NCBI GenBank assembly: GCA_023450535.1
Contig: JAEXGX010000227.1
Span: forward strand, 1-10,990
Source: Pseudomonadota bacterium
GTDB taxonomy: Bacteria > Desulfobacterota > Desulfovibrionia > Desulfovibrionales > Desulfovibrionaceae
Length of the DNA stretch: 10,990 nt
Direction: 5' to 3'
In this document: positions 1 through 6,262 of the stretch, one piece after another
Layout: every line of letters starts with the position of its first letter
Numbering within the stretch: the stretch's first letter is position 1
Program-made: the position numbers and the translations under genes
The notes under the pieces: generated by a model
The model's input: only the letters and a program-made list of their open reading frames with translations
What the model was told of the DNA's origin: nothing
Database searches by the model: none

Positions 1-32
1 TTCTTGCGTGGGAAAGTAGGTCGACGCCAAGG
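1..32 (+). rRNA. rrf: 5S ribosomal RNA, 3' end only (partial)
   Basis: The first ~32 bases carry the conserved 3' end of bacterial 5S rRNA: a GTGGGAAAGTAGGTCG-type helix IV/loop segment followed by a GCCAAGG end that would pair with the missing 5' end of the molecule. The run of T and a strong hairpin directly after it fit the end of an rRNA operon. The rest of the operon lies left of the window. The exact mature 3' end (about 30-33) is an estimate. Confidence 0.8.
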
Positions 33-43
33 TTTTTTTCGGA

Positions 44-80
44 GCCCCTGATAAGTTTCTTATCAGGGGCTTCTGCTTTT
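44..80 (+). terminator. Rho-independent terminator of the rRNA operon
   Basis: A perfect 12-bp stem (GCCCCTGATAAG at 44-55, its complement at 59-70) closes over a TTT loop and is followed by a T-rich tail (71-80). It lies about 12 nt after the 5S rRNA end, where an rrn terminator is expected. A T-run at 33-39 precedes it. Confidence 0.85.
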
Positions 81-331
81 AAACACCCTTCACCGGACTC
101 CCGCTCTCCTCAACAGGAATGATTCCCTGACTGAGGGGATTCGTGTGCTCTCCCTTTATCCTTCCCCCTCCCGAGAAACCCTTCCCCTGAACTGACGAAC
201 AGGCCGTCGCCTCTCTTCCTGTCCTGTTTTCCCGCGCTCCCCGTCCTGCCTCCACTCGCTTGCCGTACGGGGACATTTGGAGGAAATACTGCACCAGCGT
301 CAAATCCGCCAATAAAGCGTCTGCTTATAAT
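81..331. other. Pyrimidine-rich spacer without a convincing gene
   Basis: This stretch between the rRNA terminator and the minus-strand gene at 332 is strongly C/T-rich on the + strand, especially about 140-260. Open frames exist on both strands (about 79-312 minus from TTG; 260-457 plus from TTG). They have low-complexity composition, no ribosome binding site and no recognisable family. It may be the remnant of an older gene, but nothing firm can be said. Confidence 0.4.
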
Positions 332-667
332 TCAGGCAACGCTGGCATAGGCAAAGCCTATAAGAGTAAAAAAGGAGAAGACAGTGCAAAGCAAAACTTT
401 TTTTGTCCGAAGCGGTCTGTAGGAAATCCTGCGCATGGTGCCGAGAACACTCAATAGTGAAAGAATTTCCTGATAAGCCAGTATCGTTTGCATCTTATGT
501 CCAAATTTTTTCAAAACAAGAAAGCTTTCTCCTGCAATCCTCAAATCAAAGGATTCCATAACCCATACGCTGGTACGCATGGCGGAGATGTTTAATAATT
601 TGTCATTTAAAGGAATCCGTTCAAAGCGTGACAATAAATTTGCTTCAACCTGTATGCTGTTTTCCAT
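332..667 (-). CDS. Hypothetical protein, 111 aa, with a structured leader
   Basis: I do not recognise the family. The product begins MENSIQVEANLLSRFERI and is 111 aa. Its first ~85 residues look helical and soluble, while the last ~20 are hydrophobic (KVLLCTVFSFFTLIGFAYAS), possibly a C-terminal membrane tail. The start at 667 is chosen because an AAGGTGA ribosome binding site sits about 6 nt upstream and a candidate promoter (TTGGAT-N16-TATAAA) lies further up. The same frame extends to an ATG at 796, but that start has an AGGAGG only 1 nt away and adds an unconvincing sequence. The ribosome binding site falls in a hairpin stem. It could still be a non-coding frame or a remnant; coding support is signals only, not homology. 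Confidence 0.4.
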   Translation of the reverse strand: MENSIQVEANLLSRFERIPLNDKLLNISAMRTSVWVMESFDLRIAGESFLVLKKFGHKMQTILAYQEILSLLSVLGTMRRISYRPLRTKKVLLCTVFSFFTLIGFAYASVA

Positions 668-671
668 AATT

Positions 672-715
672 TTCACCTTCAGGTGAAGTGGAAAAGCATT
701 TTTGTCGACTTTTCC
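672..715 (-). promoter_or_regulatory. Two-hairpin 5' leader hiding the ribosome binding site
   Basis: Two adjacent inverted repeats lie between the promoter and start codon of the 111-aa gene. GGAAAAG (690-696) pairs with CTTTTCC (709-715) across a 12-nt loop. TTCACC (672-677) pairs with GGTGAA (682-687) across a 4-nt loop. Read on the minus strand, the second stem contains the AAGGTGA ribosome binding site just before the ATG. The pairing is visible; a regulatory role is inference. Confidence 0.4.
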
Positions 716-748
716 GCAGATAGATACAAAAGCTTCGGTGAAAGTGTT

Positions 749-776
749 TTTATAAAAGAGATGAACCCAGATCCAA
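749..776 (-). promoter_or_regulatory. Candidate sigma-70 promoter for the 111-aa gene
   Basis: On the minus strand, TTGGAT (776-771), a 16-bp spacer and TATAAA (754-749) resemble a housekeeping promoter. Transcription would start near 742, giving a leader of about 75 nt that contains the two hairpins. Confidence 0.4.
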
Positions 777-1002
777 AGGAAAATGCAATTTCGCATGCCT
801 CCTGTTATTTTCTATCTGCATGATGGGAAATATTTCTCTTTTTTAATAAAGCTTGTGCATAAAGATATCAGAACGGCACAATATGTTTCATGCTTGGATT
901 ATTCTAGAAGGTCTGATTAATTTATTATGTATCTCGTTTTGTCTGAAAGGGGCAATAACTTATGGTGTAATCTGCAGTTTGTACAGTTTACCGTGTGCGG
1001 AA

Positions 1003-1052
1003 ACAAGAAGCCGGAGCAGCCGTAATCATTTGCGGCTGTTCCGGCTTCTTGT
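1003..1052. terminator. 20-bp hairpin, possible terminator, related to the dispersed repeat
   Basis: Bases 1003-1022 pair with 1033-1052 in a 20-bp stem with one G-U pair and a 10-nt loop. GAAAC (1000-1004, overlapping the stem start) and GTTTC (1056-1060) flank it in inverted orientation. It lies about 100 bp downstream of the minus-strand gene at 1149-1340, so it may end that transcription unit, although no long T-run follows on either strand. Its left arm and loop (1008-1036) match about 25 of 30 positions of the repeat core at 4225-4254, so it may also be a repeat fragment. The spacer from 797 to 1002 shows no supportable gene. Confidence 0.5.
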
Positions 1053-1148
1053 CGAGTTTCGCTCCGCTCGGCATGGCGCATAAGGGGGTGGAGGGGCAGC
1101 AATGTTTTTACATTCGGAAAGTTCGGAAAAGATGTGGGAAGAAAAGAC

Positions 1149-1340
1149 TCAGACCCTGCGGGAGAGCAGCCAACAGATGAGCATCACGGCTATGGCCGCA
1201 GGAACAGGCCAGGGAACGTGTTCCCACCCTTGTTCGCGGATGATGGGGCCAATGGCTGGAGCACGGAAAATCAGCCAGAGGGCGGTCAAACCGGTGGTGA
1301 GACGCAGAAACAGAATTTTTTGTGGCCGGGGGATGTTCAT
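1149..1340 (-). CDS. Small two-helix membrane protein, 63 aa (hypothetical)
   Basis: The 63-aa product has two hydrophobic segments, roughly residues 9-26 and 43-59, joined by a loop with charged and aromatic residues (REQGWEHVPW), and ends SRRV. Its ATG overlaps the TGA of the upstream gene by 4 nt (ATGA at 1340-1337), the usual sign of translational coupling, and a GGA lies about 7 nt before it inside the upstream gene. I recognise no family. Coupling suggests both proteins act together in the membrane, perhaps as one complex; that is inference. Confidence 0.5.
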   Translation of the reverse strand: MNIPRPQKILFLRLTTGLTALWLIFRAPAIGPIIREQGWEHVPWPVPAAIAVMLICWLLSRRV

Positions 1341-1744
1341 TTTTTTGTCCGGGCCAGCATGTCACGCAGGTGTGAGGAGCGAAGCGGAGAGGAAGTTTCG
1401 CTCCTGGGGCGGTATTTGAGTTGGGCTACAAAAATCATGCATGCGGCCATGCCCATGACTCCCTGAAGCATCAGATTACTGGGCGGCAGGGTAAGCAGCA
1501 AAAGAAGGCAGGAACCAATCAATAGGAGCAGGGACAGGATTTTTAATCTCCGGGTGCCGTATTCCCGGAGTTTGAGGCCACAGACAATGGCGGAGTATAG
1601 AATAGCCCAGAGAGCAAGATAGAAAAAAAATTCGGCTTCACCGCCTTGGGCGCGCATGTCACGCAGGATGCGCAGCAGGGCCTGTCCGGCAAAAAGCGCG
1701 GCCACAATTCCAGCGATACAGACGAGAGTATTATTGAGACGCAT
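1337..1744 (-). CDS. Four-helix membrane protein, 135 aa (hypothetical)
   Basis: The 135-aa product begins MRLNNTLVCIAG and has four likely membrane segments (about residues 5-24, 38-57, 68-87 and 89-108), with a basic, Ser/Arg-rich C-terminal tail (from about 110). The start at 1744 is chosen for its strong GAGGAG ribosome binding site 4 nt upstream; the frame is open further up, but that part is proline/cysteine-rich and lacks such a site. It lies 137 bp downstream of the radical SAM gene on the same strand and overlaps the next gene by ATGA. No family is recognised and no catalytic motif is visible. Confidence 0.6.
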   Translation of the reverse strand: MRLNNTLVCIAGIVAALFAGQALLRILRDMRAQGGEAEFFFYLALWAILYSAIVCGLKLREYGTRRLKILSLLLLIGSCLLLLLTLPPSNLMLQGVMGMAACMIFVAQLKYRPRSETSSPLRSSHLRDMLARTKK

Positions 1745-1881
1745 AGGGCTCCTCTTCGTTTTCTGTGGACATGGAGTCCATATTTTTACAAGTTTACCTG
1801 AATCAGGGGCGATGTCCATATGGCGCAAACAGGGGATCGGCCAGCCTTTTTGCGGCGGGGCAGGAATATGCCCGGCGGGCT

Positions 1882-2856
1882 TTAACGCGGAGCAGGAACG
1901 GCAGCCCAAGGATTCTGTTTCGGGCAGTCGGCCCGGCACCCCTGCCACCAGTCGTTCATGGTCAGAATGGCGTCAATGGTGCGGACGGTCTGACCTTTCA
2001 ACAGTGCCCAGTCTGGAGCAGCCAGCTCCCCTGGGGCCGGGTCGCCCGTCAGACGATGAATAACCATGCGGGAAGGGAGCAGCGTCAGTGCCCGGGCGAC
2101 CAGCAGCGCGTATTCTTCCTGTTCCATTGGGGTATAGCGGCCATCACGCCAGTCCGACTCCAAAGCGGTTCCCTTGCATACATATAAACCGTGCAGTTTG
2201 ACACCTGCGACAGGAAGTTTCGCAATCCAGCGGACACTATCCAGAAATTCCTCACCGTCTTCCCCAGGAAGCCCGGCCATGAGATGAGCACAGACTTTGA
2301 CCCCGTATTCCTCTGCCAGCAAAATGGCGCGTTCGGAAGCTCCGGAGTCATGCCCCCGGTGAATACGGTCCAGAGTGGCGTCGTGTCGGCTTTGTACGCC
2401 AAGTTCGAGCCAGAGTTCGGGCCAGGAGCGGCTGGCAAGAAGTTCCATCTTCTCCCGATCGAGGCAATCGGGGCGAGTGCCCACACAGGCACCTACAAGA
2501 CCGGGCAGTCCTTCAAGCTCGTCCAGCAAGGAATTCAGCCGGGCGGCGGGGCCGTAGGTATTGGTAAAGGCCTGAAGGTAACCAAGGAAAAGCCGGGTAT
2601 GCTTGAGGCGGTCGGATTGGGCGAAGTTGCTTCTCCAGTGGCTCCATTGCTCGCTCAACGAACCCTTGACTCCGGAACCGGAGCCGAGGGCATTGCAGAA
2701 TATGCAGCCACCGCGCCCCAGCGTGCCGTCCCGGTTGGGACAGCTCGAGCCCGCGTCGAGGGGAATTTTTTGAATTTTTTCGCCATAGCGGGTGCGTAGC
2801 CACATATCAAACCCATGATAACGTACAGGGTGCTTATTATGTCGTTTCATTTTCAT
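1882..2856 (-). CDS. YhcC-like radical SAM protein (TIGR01212 family)
   Basis: This 324-aa protein has the layout of the YhcC/TIGR01212 radical SAM family, whose reaction is not settled as far as I know. Near the N-terminus is the family's CPNRDG motif and a three-cysteine cluster spaced C-x11-C-x2-C (Cys39, Cys51, Cys54; ending GGCIFC), expected to bind a [4Fe-4S] cluster that cleaves S-adenosylmethionine. Downstream are GTRPDCL, WLELGVQS, HLMAGLPGE and KLHGLYV, which are typical of the family barrel. Near the C-terminus, VIHRLTGDPAPGEL also fits. The length (about 300-330) is normal. Start: ATG at 2856 or ATG at 2850; the latter has GGGA about 7 nt upstream. It diverges from mreB across 195 bp and may be co-transcribed with the two small membrane-protein genes downstream. 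It is probably cytoplasmic. Confidence 0.9.
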   Translation of the reverse strand: MKMKRHNKHPVRYHGFDMWLRTRYGEKIQKIPLDAGSSCPNRDGTLGRGGCIFCNALGSGSGVKGSLSEQWSHWRSNFAQSDRLKHTRLFLGYLQAFTNTYGPAARLNSLLDELEGLPGLVGACVGTRPDCLDREKMELLASRSWPELWLELGVQSRHDATLDRIHRGHDSGASERAILLAEEYGVKVCAHLMAGLPGEDGEEFLDSVRWIAKLPVAGVKLHGLYVCKGTALESDWRDGRYTPMEQEEYALLVARALTLLPSRMVIHRLTGDPAPGELAAPDWALLKGQTVRTIDAILTMNDWWQGCRADCPKQNPWAAVPAPR

Positions 2857-2883
2857 CCCGAAAAAGATAAATTTTGTCCGGCA

Positions 2884-2912
2884 AACATACGCGGAGGGGC
2901 AAGCGCGGACAA
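2884..2912 (-). promoter_or_regulatory. Candidate promoter for the radical SAM gene
   Basis: On the minus strand, TTGTCC (2912-2907), a 17-bp spacer and TATGTT (2889-2884) resemble a sigma-70 promoter. Transcription would start near 2877, about 20-27 nt before the start codon. It lies back to back with the mreB promoter. Confidence 0.4.
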
Positions 2913-2976
2913 GCGAAAAGGCATTTGTGCGTGGCCGGAAAGCATGAGACTGTGGGCTTTTGCGTCTGGAAAGAAG

Positions 2977-3006
2977 TTGACACTTCGGCGGGCTTGCGTC
3001 TAGAAA
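2977..3006 (+). promoter_or_regulatory. Candidate mreB promoter with a dyad over the -35
   Basis: A consensus TTGACA (2977-2982) is followed after 18 bp by TAGAAA (3001-3006). Transcription would start near 3013, leaving a leader of about 40 nt before the mreB ATG. The -35 box is the centre of a small inverted repeat, GAAGT-TGAC-ACTTC (2973-2986), which could be a regulator site or chance. Confidence 0.5.
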
Positions 3007-3051
3007 TAACAGTTTTCAACCATTCAACGACAAGGCAGCGAGACTTTTCTC

Positions 3052-4092
3052 ATGGCCAAATTTGTAGATTTTGTTCTGGGTATTTTTTCCAATGATCTTG
3101 CTATTGACCTGGGCACAGCCAATACCTGCGTGTACGTCCGGGGGCACGGCATCGTCTTGCGCGAGCCGTCAGTGGTAGCAGTTAAAATGGATTCCCGCGG
3201 AAACAATCAAATCCTTGCCGTCGGTTCCGAGGCAAAGCGCATGCTCGGCAAGGCTCCTGGCAATATTCAGGCCATCCGGCCCATGAAGGACGGGGTGATC
3301 GCGGATTTTGAAGTAACCGAAGCCATGCTTCGCTATTTTATTTCCAAAGTACATAATCAACGCCGTCTGGTGCGCCCGCGTATCATGATCTGCGTGCCCA
3401 CCGGGATCACTCAGGTGGAAAAGCGCGCTGTTAAAGAGTCTGCGCAGAGCGCTGGAGCGCGCGAAGTGTTTCTTATTGAAGAACCCATGGCTGCTGCCAT
3501 CGGAGCGAATCTGCCCATCCAGGAGCCTACTTCCAACATGGTGGTGGATATCGGCGGTGGCACGACTGAAGTTGCGGTCATTTCCCTGGCCGGCATCGTG
3601 TACTCCAAGTCTGTGCGCGTGGGCGGAGACAAGATGGATGAAGCCATCCTTCATCACATTAAAAACAAGTACAAGATGCTCATCGGCGAATCGTCTTCCG
3701 AAGCGATCAAGATGAAGATCGCTTCGGCGTATCCGCTGGACCCTGAGCAACAGATTGAGGTGAAAGGGCGTGACCTGGTGTCCGGTATTCCGCAGACCAT
3801 AGTCATCACCTCGGAAGAAGTGCGCGACGCGATTTCCGAACAGGTCGGTGCCATTGTCCAGGCTGTACGTATGGCCCTGGAGCAGACTCCTCCCGAACTC
3901 GCAGCCGACATCGTGGATCGCGGTATCGTGCTCACCGGTGGAGGGGCCTTGTTGTTAGGGCTGGACCAATTGCTCCGTGAAGAAACGTCGCTGCCCATTT
4001 TTGTGGTGGATGATCCTCTTTCCACTGTGGTCATGGGGACAGGCATTGCTTTGGATAACTTGTCCACGCTTCGTGATGTTTGTATCAGCTAG
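3052..4092 (+). CDS. mreB: Rod shape-determining protein MreB (actin-like ATPase)
   Basis: MreB forms membrane-bound filaments that direct lateral-wall synthesis. At 346 aa it has the usual length. The N-terminus (MAKFVDFVLGIFSNDLAIDL) matches the MreB pattern ending in FSNDL-IDLGTANT. The actin-fold sites are present: phosphate-1 DLGTANT (from Asp19), the conserved IEEPMAAAIGA (Glu143/Glu144), phosphate-2 DIGGGTTEVAV (from Asp166) and the adenosine motif LTGGGALLLGLD (Gly296). The ATG at 3052 has only a weak ribosome binding site (GAGA, 8 nt upstream; AAGG further up). It heads the mre cluster, but about 800 bp of repeat-bearing DNA separates it from mreC. No convincing T-tailed terminator was seen directly after its stop. 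Confidence 0.97.
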   Translation: MAKFVDFVLGIFSNDLAIDLGTANTCVYVRGHGIVLREPSVVAVKMDSRGNNQILAVGSEAKRMLGKAPGNIQAIRPMKDGVIADFEVTEAMLRYFISKVHNQRRLVRPRIMICVPTGITQVEKRAVKESAQSAGAREVFLIEEPMAAAIGANLPIQEPTSNMVVDIGGGTTEVAVISLAGIVYSKSVRVGGDKMDEAILHHIKNKYKMLIGESSSEAIKMKIASAYPLDPEQQIEVKGRDLVSGIPQTIVITSEEVRDAISEQVGAIVQAVRMALEQTPPELAADIVDRGIVLTGGGALLLGLDQLLREETSLPIFVVDDPLSTVVMGTGIALDNLSTLRDVCIS

Positions 4093-4167
4093 AGCTTTTC
4101 AGCGGTTATTTTGTGCATGAGAGCACTTTTATTTTGAAATTGCTCATGGTGTTGAACATGGCCAGCC

Positions 4168-4378
4168 TTATCTCTGCTCTCTTTATCCGTAAGGTGTTTC
4201 ACGCCAACGGCTAAAGGAACCGTGAAGCTGGAGTAGCCGCGATTCATTTGCGGCGTGCCATCCGACGGTGGGCCATAGGGCCGTGCCTGAAGTCCTGCGG
4301 GAGCCAGGCACGGCCAGCAGAGCAAGAGCTGGTGGAGGCGTGAATATAAGTCTCGGTACGCACAAGTTCAATGTTGAA
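4168..4378 (+). repeat. Dispersed repeat, copy 1 (near-complete, between mreB and mreC)
   Basis: This copy aligns along its length with the reverse complement of 9932-10176. Shared blocks, in order, are TTATCTCTG, TATCCGTAAGG, TTTCACGCCAACGG, TTTGCGGCG, ATCCGACGG, CAGCAGAGCAAG, GGCGTGAA, GGTA(C/T)GC and TTCAATGTTGAA. Short terminal inverted repeats, TTCACGCC (4198-4205) and GGCGTGAA (4337-4344), bound an inner part. Inside are two hairpins: GCCGC/GCGGC (4236-4240 with 4250-4254) and a perfect 11-bp stem (4279-4289 with 4305-4315). No protein is encoded convincingly. No target-site duplication was identified. Confidence 0.7.
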
Positions 4379-4416
4379 CGGCTTAGCTTGGTTGAAGCAC
4401 ATGCCTGCGCTATTTT

Positions 4417-4448
4417 CATACCTGTAGCCCACAAAGGTTACAGGCATG
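4417..4448 (-). repeat. Fragment of the dispersed repeat (hairpin only)
   Basis: CATACCTGTA (4417-4426) and TACAGGCATG (4439-4448) form a 10-bp stem with one A-C mismatch on the + strand, which becomes G-U on the minus strand. Read on the minus strand it resembles the large hairpin of the copy at 9932-10176 (ATGCCTGTA ... GGGTATG). It therefore seems to be a short fragment in opposite orientation to the neighbouring copy at 4168-4378. Confidence 0.45.
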
Positions 4449-4459
4449 GCGGGGTTGCT

Positions 4460-4880
4460 TATCTATCCTGTCGTCAGGGAGGCACCCCAAAAAGAAGTAT
4501 CCGGCGATTTCCGGGGATAAGATATTCAGATGTCTCGGTCCCTGTTTCTGGGCGAGCAAGACCAGCGGCGTTTCTTCAGAGCAGAGCTTTTTGAACATGA
4601 CCTGTGCGTTCTCCAGAGACACATATTCGAAAATAGAGCTTTCTCCGTGCACCATGCGCTCTAAATTGCCGTCTTTCGCAATACGCGAAGCCAGAGGATG
4701 AGGAAAACGCCTGGCGAAATGAGTTTGTCTTGCACTGCTTTTGTGGCATGGCTTTTTGTTAAAGCCTCCCAGATCTGTATGCAGTCTTTCAGGACATTTT
4801 TATACCAAGGCTCTTCAGGGCGTGAAAGGGCGCGGTTTGCCGCCTTATTTCTTTGCGTAAGCTGTACGCGGGAGCGCGCA
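4460..4880 (-). pseudogene. Degraded, frameshifted reading frame of unknown family
   Basis: Two overlapping minus-strand frames together look like one broken protein. The upstream part (about 4870-4710) reads RALSRPEEPWYKNVLKDC and then IQIWEALTKSHATKAVQDKL. The downstream part, in another frame (about 4730-4470), reads HFARRFPHPLASRIAKDG, then NLERMVHGESSIFEYVSL, and ends near ILSPEIAGYFFLG, after which it runs into repeat-derived sequence. Neither has a proper start with a ribosome binding site, and the upstream frame otherwise starts only inside mreC. I do not recognise the family. It may be chance coding-like sequence; a relic carried in with the repeat is the alternative. Confidence 0.3.
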
Positions 4881-4895
4881 ATAGGATGACGAATC

Positions 4896-5798
4896 GTGAG
4901 CACTCGTAGGATTATCATAGCCATTGTGTTGGCGCTACTGGTGTTTCTGGGCATATATACCTGGAATCAGCGTACAGGACAGTGGGATCGCCTAGCGGCG
5001 AACTCCGGGTTGGAAATTTCAGGCGGAGTGTTGCGCGCACTCCATGGGGTGGGCGACAGCGTCAGCGCGCTGTGGAATCGTTATGTTGCGCTCATTGATG
5101 TACAGGAAGAAAACGATCTTCTGCGGCGTGAAGTGACGCGCCTGAATCAGGAATTGGTGGCCAGCCGGGAGGAACAGGCCGAACTGGATCGCCTGCGCGC
5201 CTTATTGCGTCTGGAGGTACCTCAGGGCTGGTCTGTTGTTGGCGCGCGCGTGCTGGCTTCGCGCATAGGACCGAACGCCAGTCTGGAAACACTGTTGCTT
5301 GCTCGCGGGTATCTTGACGGTGCTGCTCCGGGAACGGCTGTCGCCAGTCGGGAAGGTTTGGTCGGCCGTGTCTACAAGGCCGGACCGGGAACTTCCATGG
5401 TGCTGCTGCTCAGCGATGTCGGCAGTCGCGTGGCGGTAGTGGCTTCCCGGAGCCGGGTGCAAGGCATTCTGGCTGGCGGCGGCGCCGGGCGTCATATGGA
5501 AATGCGCTTTGTCAAACAGAATGCGCCCCTGGAGGAAGGAGAGCTTTTACTCACTTCCGGGCTTGACGCGGCATACCCTAAAGGCATTCCTGTGGCCCGC
5601 GTGCTTTCAGTCAAGGCAAGTCCCGCCCCCACGCTGGAAGTTATGGCCGATCCGCTTGTCCACTTCGGTGCTTTGGAAGAGGTGTTGCTGTATGAACGCC
5701 CGACTGGCTTTTTTATGCCAGAGGCCGGAGATGTCTATGTGCGCAGTCCGCGTGATATCGTCTCTGAAACGCCGCGCCTTATGGAGCCGACAGAATGA
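4896..5798 (+). CDS. mreC: Rod shape-determining protein MreC
   Basis: MreC is a bitopic inner-membrane protein whose periplasmic part scaffolds MreB, MreD, RodA and PBP2. The 300-aa product has one N-terminal membrane segment (about residues 5-22), a coiled coil (about 68-105, rich in Leu/Glu/Arg) and then the MreC beta-domain, with the typical GLVGRVYKAGPGTS, VVASRSRVQGILAG and LLTSGLDAAYPKGIPVARV stretches. The start is GTG at 4896 with AGGA (4883-4886) 9 nt upstream; an ATG at 4887 is quickly stopped. Its TGA overlaps the mreD ATG (ATGATG). No good promoter was found just upstream, so it may depend on read-through from mreB across the repeat region, or on a promoter I cannot recognise. 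Confidence 0.95.
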   Translation: MSTRRIIIAIVLALLVFLGIYTWNQRTGQWDRLAANSGLEISGGVLRALHGVGDSVSALWNRYVALIDVQEENDLLRREVTRLNQELVASREEQAELDRLRALLRLEVPQGWSVVGARVLASRIGPNASLETLLLARGYLDGAAPGTAVASREGLVGRVYKAGPGTSMVLLLSDVGSRVAVVASRSRVQGILAGGGAGRHMEMRFVKQNAPLEEGELLLTSGLDAAYPKGIPVARVLSVKASPAPTLEVMADPLVHFGALEEVLLYERPTGFFMPEAGDVYVRSPRDIVSETPRLMEPTE

Positions 5799-6262
5799 TG
5801 AACTGGCGTAACCTGTTATGGTGGGCCCTGTATACCTGTATTGGTATCAGCCTTCAGGCGGTGTTGCCCGGTCTCGATTTTTTGTTGCCCGGTCTCATTC
5901 TTGCCATTCAGGAGAGAAAAAAAAATCAATTTTTGTGGATCGCAGTTCTGTTTTTGCTCATTCAGGAAGGATCGGGCAGTATGATGTTCGGCAGTACGCT
6001 TGTCAGCTACGCTCTTGCTCCGGCTCTTTTTTATGTGGGCTATAGCCTTTTCGAGGTGGACAGCTTTCCGTTCATCGGGCTTTTGAGTCTGTGTCTGGGG
6101 ATCGTGCATTATGTGACCACAGCGTTGATGTCCAGCCTTCAGGATATTCCGTTCCACGCGCCGCTAGTTATGGATGAAAGCGTCATTCAGACGCTCATGA
6201 CGCCCTTCCTGTGGCGTTTTGCCCAGTTCACTCGCAGGTTCTGCCATGAAACTCGTGTTTGA
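5795..6262 (+). CDS. mreD: Rod shape-determining protein MreD
   Basis: MreD is a small polytopic inner-membrane protein of the elongasome that partners MreC. The 155-aa product is hydrophobic with about five membrane segments (starting near residues 7, 23, 45, 63 and 90), a basic loop after the second (ERKKNQ) and a basic C-terminus. Identification rests on position and topology more than on residue motifs, since MreD is poorly conserved. ATG 5795 overlaps the mreC stop; ATG 5798 is an equally possible start. The 3' end overlaps mrdA by 17 nt. It is likely co-translated with both neighbours. Confidence 0.85.
   Translation: MMNWRNLLWWALYTCIGISLQAVLPGLDFLLPGLILAIQERKKNQFLWIAVLFLLIQEGSGSMMFGSTLVSYALAPALFYVGYSLFEVDSFPFIGLLSLCLGIVHYVTTALMSSLQDIPFHAPLVMDESVIQTLMTPFLWRFAQFTRRFCHETRV

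Noticed and set aside
79..312. Minus-strand 77-codon frame next to the rRNA terminator
   Set aside because: It starts at TTG without a ribosome binding site, is low in complexity, and ends within the terminator region. It may be a gene remnant, but nothing supports that directly.
853..1083. Small + strand frame with a hydrophobic N-terminal half
   Set aside because: It has no ribosome binding site, starts at GTG or an unsupported ATG, and its C-terminal half is translated through the 20-bp hairpin.
2191..2799. Open frame on the + strand (202 codons) opposite the radical SAM gene
   Set aside because: It is a shadow of the minus-strand gene, which has the cysteine cluster and family motifs. 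The + frame has no ribosome binding site or family features.
3169..3750. Minus-strand open frame (193 codons) within mreB
   Set aside because: It is antisense to mreB, whose motifs are complete. The composition is typical of complementary-strand translation.
4756..4783. Promoter for mreC (TTGTTA-N16-TATGCA)
   Set aside because: The -10 matches consensus at only three positions, and the site lies over 100 bp upstream without other support.
4698..4889. + strand 63-codon frame ending just before mreC with one hydrophobic stretch
   Set aside because: It has no good ribosome binding site and overlaps, antisense, the degraded minus-strand frame. Its stop falling at the mreC ribosome binding site looks incidental.
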